From NCBI GenBank assembly GCA_037693485.1, contig CM075348.1, forward strand, positions 13,002,501 to 13,066,500: a stretch of DNA of 64,000 nt, given 5' to 3'. This stretch comes from Kitagawia praeruptora (lineage: Eukaryota > Streptophyta > Magnoliopsida > Apiales > Apiaceae). The translations under genes were made by a program, and so were the position numbers. Shown piece by piece: positions 55,487 through 64,000 of this stretch. Under the pieces are notes generated by a model, which was not told the origin of the DNA, did not search any database, and was given only the letters and a program-made list of their open reading frames with translations. Numbering within the stretch: position 1 is the first letter of the stretch; the number at the start of each line of letters is the position of its first letter.

Positions 55487-56935
55487 TTGAGGCAAATTTT
55501 ACTACGTTTCTTGGCTTTGTTGAGTGTTTACAGGTTTGCAATGGGTGAAGTTGATACTTTTGCACTACTCTCTTCCATGTTGGAGGCACGCACTCAAGAA
55601 ATTGCCTCATTCAACCCTACAGAGACCATTATGCGTCCAATGAGTATCAATGAGATGTCACAAGTGGCCCCTAAAACTTACAACTTCTGTCCAATTTGTG
55701 GTGTCCAAGGTCATTATGGTTTGGAATGCTATTACAATGTCTATAATTCTCAGAGTGCTCAGTTGGGATAAATGAATTCTTTTGAAGAAGGATATGGGTA
55801 CAATCAGTATTCAAAAACTTTTGATCAAGAATGCGTGAATCAACCAGATTTCTACTACCAGGACAATGGTGCTCAAAATTTTTCATATCATAATCAGCAA
55901 CAGTTTGAGCAACAATATTATCAGTCATATGAGCAGCCGCCACAGCAAGAATATCAATATCCTCCTCTACAAGAAGATCTACATGTTTCTCAATCCAGCG
56001 TAGATGTGCAAGCTGATCAGACAAATGAGATGTGGGATATCTTGAATAAACTGCTAAAGAGTTCTGAAGAACAAGCCGAGGCGATCAAAGAATTAGAAAC
56101 TCAAAGTTTGGTGATTGAATCTCAAATTGCACAGTTGGCTAACTCTTCTACTACAGTGCAGCTCGACTATTTACCATCATCATCTATCCGATCCGAAGAG
56201 GACCTGACTGCTATCAATCTCGCAAGCGATCAGGAATATGATAGTTTCGCCATGTATGTTGATGATGAGGCCATTGATACAGAGAAGGAGCATGCCACCG
56301 ATGACGAGATCAATGATGTTGCTGCTACCAAGGACAATGTGACTGATGATGAGGCTACAAAGGAAAGCAATACGGAGATGGTTGTTGTTTCTCTTCCACA
56401 ACCTGTGACTAAGCTACCATGTATTGATAAATTTGCTCTCGATCTAGCCTCTACTTACAAGGATTCTTTGCTCAAGACTACCTATTTCAAGGTTGATGTG
56501 ATAACAAATATTGTCCAAGATGATATTTCTCAAATTCTGGTTGAGAATCCATACAAAGTGGCTCCTACGTTTGAAGCTCGAGAAGAGGGAGAAGATGGAA
56601 GTGTCTTATTAGCCAATGATGTGATAAGCCAAGATGTCCGAATGACTCCAGTGAAAGTGAGGAGTGAAGAAAAGCCGCCACCAGAACCTCCACCTTATGT
56701 CAAGGGAGTTCAATATTTTCGTGGTGTTGAATTTTATCGCTGTTTTATCACAAAGTTTTCCAAATCTGCACAAGCATTCTCTCTATTGCTTATTAATGAC
56801 ATATTTTATTTTACTGATGCTTGTTTGGAGACTTTCTGCAGGATAAAGACAATCACTAACACTCTTGATACTTTTTGTGGTGACGAGTTTATGATCGAGA
56901 AATTGAATATTCCGTCTTCATCGGAGTATTTTTGA
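55487..56935 (+). pseudogene. Gag remnant with zinc knuckle, interrupted by one TAA
   Basis: One frame of about 482 codons with a single stop at 55769-55771, directly followed by ATG. The first part (start perhaps at 55541, MGEVDTFALLSS) has a CCHC knuckle, CPICGVQGHYGLEC. The second part (55772 on) is rich in Gln, Tyr and Pro, then has KELETQSLVIESQIAQLANS, an Athila gag-like phrase, and PPPEPPPYVKGVQYF. There is no capsid domain before the knuckle and no protease after it. The C-terminal part (FYRCFITKFSKSAQAFSLLL) is not recognised. Whether the stop is a defect or a stop-restart site cannot be told from one copy. Confidence 0.75.
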
Positions 56936-56961
56936 GGAGGTCAAGCTAATGACTCTAAATA

Positions 56962-56986
56962 AGCGCTGCTTGGGAGGCAACCCATG
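56962..56986 (+). other. Conserved post-gag stem-loop motif, second copy
   Basis: AGCGCTGCTTGGGAGGCAAC followed by CCATG, 26 bases after the gag stop. TTGGG can pair with CCCA/CCAA around AGGCAA. Counterpart of 9869-9894. Confidence 0.6.
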
Positions 56987-57115
56987 ATTTTTATAAGGTT
57001 AGTAGGTTTTTTTATTTCATTTTCTTATAAAAAAAAAAAAATTTGTGTTGTATGTGTTCTCTTAAAAAAAAAAATTTTGTTTTTTTTTCAAAAAAAAAAA
57101 AAAAAAAATCGTGAA

Positions 57116-57320
57116 CAGTGAAATTCCCCGCAGTTTGCGCCCTTGTAACGCAACCTGCGCTAGAGTTACTGCATTCAGCGCAAATTGCGCCTGGGTAACG
57201 CAGGCTGCCCCTGCGTTATAGCCCTTTTAAAACCCCCTAACACGCATTCTTATCATGCGTGTCACCATGTTTCGCGCCTGATGCCCTGAAACGCAGCCAT
57301 GGGCTGCGTTATACCCCTGT
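57116..57320 (+). repeat. GC-rich hairpin array, second element
   Basis: Contains GTAACGCAGG/CCTGCGTTAT around CTGCC, AACGCAGCC/GGCTGCGTT around CAT, and degenerate copies (AACGCAACCTGCGC, GCGCAAATTGCGC). Preceded by several poly(A) and poly(T) runs (57029-57108). Counterpart of 9964-10095. Confidence 0.65.
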
Positions 57321-57329
57321 TCTGCCCAG

Positions 57330-59827
57330 AATTTTTTTCCGAAAATCAGTGTTTTTATCTCTAAAATTCCCCCAAATTCAATCCTAACTCAAATTTCTTC
57401 AATTCTAAATTCCTATATCTATCCTACATCAAATCTTAACCTCTCCAAATCTCTCCTACACTCTAAATTTTTAAATCTCATCTATCCATCATCTTATATA
57501 TATACACACCTCTACATACAAATCTAATTCCTCTTCTATTTATTTAAATCTCCAAAAATTCAATTCTAAAGAGGAATTAATTGCAAGTTCACCTCTCCAA
57601 TTCGTAGTGGGTTTATTTCTTCTCAAATTTTATTTTTACGAATTTGTGTTCTTGAAAAATTGGGATTTTGTATTATTCTTGATATATTGGGGTATTTTTG
57701 GTGTGATATTGCTTGATAATTTTTGGTGGAGCTTCTTGTGAGTTGGGTATTGATTCTTTTGGCTCGTAAGTATGGGAGAGATAGTGCTAATGTTGGAAAA
57801 TTTTCGTTTTCGCCGGTGGAGGTTAAATTTAATCGGTTGATGTGAGGCTAATTGCTAAGGAAAGGGGATTTTTGCGAGGAAAAAAATTGTTGGGTTGGTT
57901 CATATGATTGGTGAGTGGTTCGGGAGTTTTATGCCAAATGCAACCGTGATCACTTACGGAAGTGGTGAGTGGGTGGCTCCTAAGCGACTGAGGGATGGTT
58001 TTCACACCCGACACCTTGATTCCAGGGGAGTTTTCTTTCTTTTCTTTTTAGTGTATTTTATTTTCTTTTTAGTTGTAGTTTTGTATCTTGTTCATTAGTT
58101 CATTGGGGACAATGAACCGCTTAAGTGTGGGGAGGTGTTCTTGGTGTTCTCAACGTAGTGTATATATATATAAAAAAAAATTCCAAAAAAAAAATTCCAA
58201 AAATTAAAAATACCAAAAATAATTCTAGCCATGCAATTTGATTAGTTGTTGTATTTTGCTTGATACACCCATGCATGCGTAGAATTCTTGTGTTATTGAC
58301 GCTTTTGTATGAGAAGTGACGTGCTTTGTTCTTGTGCACACACTTTCACTAGCAAGTTGAAGCTGGTAGACTTAATTGGATGTTGTAGGTGATTAGAATG
58401 ACATGAATATGTGCAAGATGACTTGGTTTTCATGCTTTGAGTACAAGTAGGTGCGTTCGAGAGTCTTGTTACCTGGGATTGATTATGTTTTGTCACACCA
58501 AGTGAGTTTTGAGCCTATATGCATATCTTTTGCATGATTTTTTCGTTTGCTTGAGTGTCTACATGTTGTTTACATTGCTAGCACTTACTTGAGATCTTTC
58601 TTGAAATGCATGACATTACTTGATGATGAGATGATAAAGGCAATTAGGTTTAACCTCGTATTTCCCATATTTCCACACCTTTTAAACATGATCAATTAGT
58701 TAACCCTTTGAGCCTAATCCTATTCTTTCGGTGACACACTACATTACTTGCCATTATCCTTTTTATTCTATTGGCCTTACATTGAATTTGAACCTAAATT
58801 GTCAAAGGCTAGTATCGTGCTTAAGGGAGTAATAAGGTGTTCATAAAAGGGGGGTTATTGATGATCATACTTTTGGGGAATATTAATTTTGGGTTGATGC
58901 TTGCTAGTCGAAATTCATAAAAATATCTATGGATCATTGTGTTTATTCTTTAGCTCTCAAGAAAAAAAAATAGAAAAAAAAATAAAAAAGAAAGAAAAAA
59001 GAAAAAAAATGAATAAATTTGAGAGCATTTTTATGTTTGTATGATCCTTCTTCATTCGACTAGTCAAGTTATTATGTAAGGGTTATTGAAAAATCCAAGT
59101 GTGGGGAAGTATTTGTTTTAATAGAAAGGGAATTGAAAAATGATTATTGTTGGGTACTAGCTTTTGACGTAACCTGTTTTAGCTTTACTTGACATACCTG
59201 GTCCATAGCCCACGCTACAACCCGAATAAAGACCTTTTGATTGTCATCAGTGATGTATGTTGTGTTGAGAGTGAGATTGATTGAGAGTGTCAAGTTGTGT
59301 TTATGATTTTGTTGGAATTGAGTGATACACTTAACCTTGTTCTTGAGTGAATATTCGTTTTTGAGTGAAAGGTGAGTTATTACTTGTTTTGGCATAGGAG
59401 ATCCCAGGTTTAGACTTAAAGATGTATTTCTTGTGGGCTTAGCATGTTTACCAACGATTTTTACACTTGACATGAATTTTTATGACCTTCTGCATGTTGG
59501 TTGAGTAGACTACGTGAATACTTGCACTTTCGACACCAAGACATCGTATGTTTACTTTGATTCTTAAGTTGATGTGGCATGAGAGGACTTGTGTGTGTGG
59601 TGTTGTGTTAGCATTGATCTTTTGCATGGTTGGATGAATTTTGTGGGTACATTCACTATAAACCCTCACGAGACAACACTCGTCCTACTAGGGCTGCCTA
59701 GGGGTTTAACGGCTTGTTGCATATGCTCAATGCAATCGTGTCATCTACGAAAGTGATGTTTGTTAGGACTTAGTTTTTATTTCACTTATTTGCCCGAGGA
59801 CGTGCAAATGCTAAGTGTGGGGATGTT
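57330..59827 (+). other. Non-coding 3' region of the second Athila-like element
   Basis: No frame of note. Aligns in blocks with 10560-12625. Polypurine-tract-like motifs occur at 58123 (AAGTGTGGGGAGGTGTT), 59097 (AAGTGTGGGGAAGTATT) and, in functional position, 59813-59827 (AAGTGTGGGGATGTT). A phrase CCAAATGCAACCGTGATCAC at 57934 duplicates one found near the 3' LTR in the first element (12527). Confidence 0.65.
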
Positions 59828-61180
59828 TGATAGAGTATATTTTTATATATATTTTAGATGATTTTATTCTCATATTTATTGTGTTTTGCATTGATTTGGA
59901 TTTTTATTTAATAGATTTTATTGTTTTATTATAGGAAATAAAGAATTCATAACTTGGAAGGATTTGGAGCAAAAAGAGCTATTTTGGAGATAAAATAGGA
60001 GAAAATTCGTATTATTGGGCTACACGGGCTGCCTGCACTGTTTTGGCCATATCTTGAGTTCCAGAAGTCAGAATTTGACGATCTTACTATCCACGCGAAG
60101 CTTGTGGAATTATCTTTAATTCAAAGGTGGTCCAGTAAGCAAAATCCAACTGGAAGAGCCCAGAAACAGAGGAGAAAAAGAAGTGACGAATTTTAATTAA
60201 GGAATCCTATTCAGTTATGGAATCCTGTTTGTAATTTATTTAGAGTATTAAAATACTTTTATTGGGCAAGACTTTTAGAGCCTATATAAACACATCTAGG
60301 GTATTATTTTATGAGGAAGAAGAGGGATGTAATGTTAGATCAGATAATATAGTTTTAGAGTAGATTAGTATTATTATTAGCTGGAGATGTAGAGAAACAC
60401 CATGACTCTTCTTTTGGGTGACAACATTGAAGTTTGAAGGTTTTGTTCTCTTAATATTTTCTTTGTTCTTATTAGTTTAATTATGTTTTCTTGTTTTACT
60501 AGTTGTTTTACTTGTTTAATTATTAGCGAGTAGTTATTTCTAGGGCTTAAAGGGAAGCCATGTTTGCACTAATATTGGCATGATTTTCATAGTGGTTTGA
60601 TTGATTATGGTTAATTCTGATTGATATGTTTTAATCATTAATTTGTGTAATTGGCCAATATCATGGATTAATTATATGCAAATAGGGGTATGGATCGAGA
60701 GATTTACTTACTAGAGGCACACATACGATTAGCAGAATTGAATTTGAGTGCGAAAGCATCATTGGATTTCTGAGAGCGTTAATTCTTGGAAGAGATTAAC
60801 TTGACTCTAATTACCTGATTGATTGAATTACTAAAAGTGGTTAATTGTGTTGAATGTTTCGAAAGTGTTAATGCTTGAAAGAGATTAACATACTCTAGTT
60901 ATAGGATCACATTGATTGCTTTAGCTTAAGAGCCAATTGTGTAAGCATGGTGGACCTGATTGCCCTAGGTTTTAAATAATTTGTTTATCATCTGTTTAAT
61001 TAGCGTTAATTTAGTTTAATTAGTTAATTAATAATTTCAAATAATTGTTTGTCCCTGAAACAATTAGCGATAACTGAAAAGGAATTAGTAGAACCTGTCT
61101 CCTTGTGGATTCGACCCGCTTGCCATTTGTACTAGCAATAGATACCGTGCGCTTGCGGTTAGACATAATTTAACATATCA
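59828..61180 (+). repeat. 3' LTR of the second Athila-like element (1353 bp)
   Basis: Same length as the 5' LTR, with about five differences by eye. Directly preceded by the polypurine tract. Confidence 0.95.
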
Positions 61181-61689
61181 ATAAGTTGGAAGGTGTTTCA
61201 CAAAGAGGTTCCCCTCCTATGAGCTTCTCGAATAGTGGAAGCTGGAATTTGGGAATACCATATGGAAGGAATTGCAGAAGGAGTAGATTATAATAATCTC
61301 AATTAGATTCTGGAATAGATGATATTGGACAAAGAAGGAGGTACACATGACCTCTTAATTATTAAAGGAACTGGCGCGAGGTTCACATATGGAGCTACCT
61401 ACCAATCGGCGAATGCATAATGGAAATCTATGTTAAAGGCATGTAAGCAGGAACCTCTCAAGGGAAAATTCACCAAAAACTATGAAAGCCTAGGAAAATA
61501 ACAGAGCTGACATTGGAATCTCAGTTGGAGAGGATTTGGACTTTTGTATGTTGAGGCAATGGAAATTAGGTGGGACTGAAGACGCCATCTCAAAATTAGG
61601 TGAAATATTCATCTCAATTTCGAAGGTGAATCGTACAAGGAGGCTGTTGTCTATCTAGAGGTAGCTCCCCCAAGGCACTATCATTGGCT

Positions 61690-62330
61690 TTAGCTATTGG
61701 ACGGAAGCTTCTTCGGATTTTACCTGCTGGTTGTAGGTTGGTTTCAGCTGTTGGAGAAGCTTCTTCGAATTTCACCTGCTGGTTACAGGTTGATTGGTTT
61801 CAGCTACAGGAGCAGCTTCCTTGGTATTAACCTGCTGGTTGCAGGTTGATTGGTTTCAGCTGCTGGAGCAGCTTCTTCGGATTTCACCTGCTGGTTGCAG
61901 GTTGATTGGTTTCAGCTAAAGGAGCAGCTTCCTTGGTATTAACCTGCCGGTTGCAGGTTGGTTGGTTTCAGCTGCTGGAGCAGCTTCTTCGAATTTTACC
62001 TGCTGGTTGCAGGTTGATTGGTTTCGGCTGCAAGAGCAGCTTCTTTGGTGTTCACCTGCTGGTTGCAGGTAGCTTCTTTGCTATTCACCTACTGGTTGCA
62101 GGTAGCTTCTTTGGTATTAACCTGCTGGTTGCAGGTAGCTTCTTTGGTATTCACCTGCTAGTTGCAGGTAGCTTCTTTGGTATTCACCTGCTGGTTGCAG
62201 GTTGATTGGATTTAGCTGCAGGTGCAGCTTCATTGGATTTTAGCTACGGATTGCAGTTTCATTAGGAACTTACCTGCTAGCAGCAGGTTCATTGGTTTCA
62301 TCTACAATATGCAGGTGCTTTGGTTTTATC
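61690..62330 (+). repeat. Tandem array of hairpin units
   Basis: About 12 copies of ACCTGCTGGTTGCAGGT or close variants, each able to fold (ACCTGC/GCAGGT). In the first two thirds they alternate with about seven copies of AGCTGCTGGAGCAGCT-type hairpins. The unit length drops from about 55 bases to about 33 bases near 62050. The in-frame translation (LLVAGSFFGIHLLVAG repeats) is probably incidental. Confidence 0.85.
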
Positions 62331-62875
62331 AATAGATTTTCGAGGATCTAGGTTCACATTCTTGTGGAGCTTCCCTGTATTTGCTAGCTCGCGATATTCA
62401 AGCTTGGACAGATTTGGATATTTAAATTTTGGAGGAACCTCCCTAGTAGACACCTTTGGGTAAGAATTCGGTAAACCTCTTTAGGCCTAGGAGAGGTTAA
62501 ATGGTTTATTAGGTACGGCTGCCATGCTTAGATTTAGGTTTTGATCTGTCACTAAAATGTGTCGTTTTATTTGCATGACTTATGTGGATTATATATTTAC
62601 ATGATCTATGTGGATTATATGTTTATGTGTTTGTTTGCTATCTGTTTATGTGAAACATGTTTTCTTGTTAATGGTATATGTGTGAATCTTGAATGTCTGA
62701 ATGTTGAATCTAGCTCTTCATTATCGTTAGTCACATGTCAAATAACTAGGAGGGTAGTGGGAGTATGGACTTGCTAGGTAGATCCTCTTAAATATGAACC
62801 TCTTAGGTACGGACCTCCGTGGAGAGTATGGACTTGGTCTTTAAGATAATGGGAGTATTTAGGAACCTCTTAATG
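62331..62875. other. Internal region of the large element, no gene
   Basis: Only short frames; nothing recognised. Confidence 0.5.
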
Positions 62876-63075
62876 GAGTCTGGCTCGCGAAGTTCCTATG
62901 CTTATAGGATCGCGAGGTGCCTTAATGGAGACTAGCTCGCGAATTTCCTATGCTTATAGGATCGCGAGGTGCCTTGATGGAGCCAGGCTCGCGGAGTCTC
63001 TTGGCATATGGATTGGCATATGGATTGGAATATGGATGGGAATATGGATTGGCATATGGATTGATATTTGGATTT
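62876..63075 (+). repeat. 52-bp tandem repeat with long hairpins, then a 12-bp tandem repeat
   Basis: Two full units and part of a third carry CTCGCGA...TCCTATGCTTATAGGA...TCGCGAG, which folds into two stacked stems (62884-62916 and 62936-62968). From about 63002 to 63065 GGATTGGCATAT or GGATTGGAATAT is repeated about six times. Confidence 0.8.
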
Positions 63076-64000
63076 TACTATGAGCTCATCAAACCCTTAG
63101 TGAGGAAGGGAAGCTCTTTCCATATTAAAGATATAGTTTTTCTTTTGAAAAAACCTTATGGCGATGGAGTGATATTTAAAGGCATGTGGAGCTTCGATAT
63201 GAGTTACAACTACATAAATTTAAAAGCTGATGGACAAGTTTTGGAGTGAGGTTTGGCTGCAACTGCTTATGGTTTGTTGAGGTTCAGGTACAACTGCTGG
63301 TTTTTTTTGACCAGCTACTTCACATCTGGCTAATATATTTGGAATTCAAGCTGAAGAAGGTTTTGCATATTGTATGGAAAGGAAGTTCGATGGCTCATAA
63401 GGAAGGGTTATAGGAAAGCTAGAACGCATGTTGGATGAAGGCTGTTGTTTGTGCGGATGTACGAATGTTTGGATTTATAAAATCGGATATGAGCTTCGGC
63501 TGGATAGAAGGGCATAACTTTCTTATGAGGTTCGAATTACGGGGAACCTCAAAGTGATGGGTTTATGGAAATACGGAGCAGAAGTAGGTTTGAATGGGAA
63601 TCATGATCCTAAACGTTGTTGGAAAGGAATAATGTGCAGGAATAATTCAAAATAGAATAAACATGATTGAAGATGGGGACCTCTAGTTGAGCTACAAGAT
63701 TTATGCCCACATAAGGCAGTTGGAATAAATACAACGGAGGACTCAATAACGGCTAAAACTTATGGAGGACTCAGTTGTAACTCCCTTATCAACAGCGGCT
63801 GATGCGGCTGGACCTCCCGGAAGGAATCCACATCTTATGAGCTTATCTCGGATTAATAAACTGGCATCATCTCTCAATTCTACTGATAATTCTAAGGCCC
63901 TCTCTGCTCGTTCGAGGAGGTGGCTTCTCAGGGGTGTCTTTGTTGGAATCTCTATTAGGGACAACAACTTCTCAACAATTTTAAGATTTAAGAAGGTTTT
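63076..64000. other. Internal region of the large element, no gene
   Basis: Short frames only. A minus-strand frame at 63743-63967 (SHLLERAERALELSVELRDD) looks amphipathic but has no recognised family. Confidence 0.4.

Larger units (their letters stand above)
54036..61180 (+). mobile_element. Second Athila-like non-autonomous element, 7.1 kb
   Basis: 1353-bp LTRs (54036-55388 and 59828-61180) differ at about five positions by eye. ATAA flanks both sides (54032-54035 and 61181-61184); a fifth base does not match. A tRNA-Asp primer site and a polypurine tract are present. The internal part has only a gag remnant with a zinc knuckle; capsid, protease, reverse transcriptase and integrase are absent. 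It is a different family from the element at 5781 but shares its non-coding architecture. Confidence 0.92.
50951..64000 (+). mobile_element. Large LTR element without recognisable pol, right end outside the window
   Basis: A 5' LTR and primer site are followed by an internal region of at least 4.9 kb (51887-54035 and 61181-64000) in which I see no protease, reverse transcriptase or integrase. It is rich in phrases such as GAGGTTC, GGAAGCTC and GAAGCTTC and in tandem hairpin repeats. It is interrupted by the Athila-like element at 54036-61180. It resembles a LARD-type non-autonomous element; the 3' LTR was not seen, so the element could also be truncated. Confidence 0.6.

Noticed and set aside
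61906..62205. Open frame with repeated LLVAGSFFG, considered as a membrane protein gene
   Set aside because: It is the translation of a tandem hairpin array in one frame, starts inside the array and matches no family.
61690..62330. Regular repeats with spacer-like segments, considered as a CRISPR array
   Set aside because: The segments between repeats are themselves repeats, the unit length changes within the array, no cas genes exist and the sequence is plant nuclear DNA.
63743..63967. Minus-strand frame of 74 codons near the right edge
   Set aside because: No recognised domain, no neighbouring exon and the region is non-coding element DNA; the window ends too soon to judge.

Overview
The window is eukaryotic and comes from a plant nuclear genome, most likely a eudicot. 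It is AT-rich and almost entirely built of transposable elements of typical plant lineages: Ty1/copia, Ty3/gypsy Athila-like and Tat-like elements, Helitrons, and Stowaway, pogo-like and PIF/Harbinger-like MITEs. I cannot name the species. Only one ordinary host gene is visible: the first two coding exons of a TRAF-type zinc-finger protein, minus strand, running off the left edge, with a cluster of GCCCA 'site II' motifs upstream.

Layout. 1-2.4 kb: host gene and its upstream region. 3.0-4.5 kb: two MITEs. 4.7-18.8 kb: a nest of insertions. A PIF/Harbinger-like MITE was hit by a complete minus-strand copia element (254-bp LTRs, TSD AAGTC). The copia element was then hit by an 8.07-kb plus-strand Athila-like gypsy element (1229-bp LTRs, TSD CCTGG) that carries only gag and protease. 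18.97-29.82 kb: a young Tat-lineage gypsy element (518-bp LTRs, TSD GGGCC). It has one long pol frame with two RNase H domains, one frameshift in gag and, between pol and the 3' LTR, an antisense three-exon gene with its own TATA box. 31.3-34.1 kb: a Helitron holding a Stowaway MITE, and a second Stowaway. 34.3-44.0 kb: an old, broken Tat element with a decayed version of the same antisense gene. 44.7-50.9 kb: Helitrons (nested and head to tail) and MITEs. 50.95 kb to the right edge: the 5' LTR and internal region of a large element with no recognisable pol, interrupted at 54.04-61.18 kb by a second, different Athila-like non-autonomous element (1353-bp LTRs).

How it fits together. The two Athila-like elements are different families (different LTRs and lengths), yet they share a core LTR block, a tRNA-Asp-type primer site, a post-gag stem-loop, a run of hairpins built on TAACGCAGG, repeated polypurine-tract-like motifs and a long conserved non-coding 3' region. 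One keeps capsid and protease but no zinc knuckle; the other keeps a zinc knuckle but no capsid or protease. Neither encodes reverse transcriptase or integrase, so both must be mobilised in trans. Their LTR pairs differ at only four or five positions by eye, so this was recent. No rRNA, tRNA or CRISPR array was seen.
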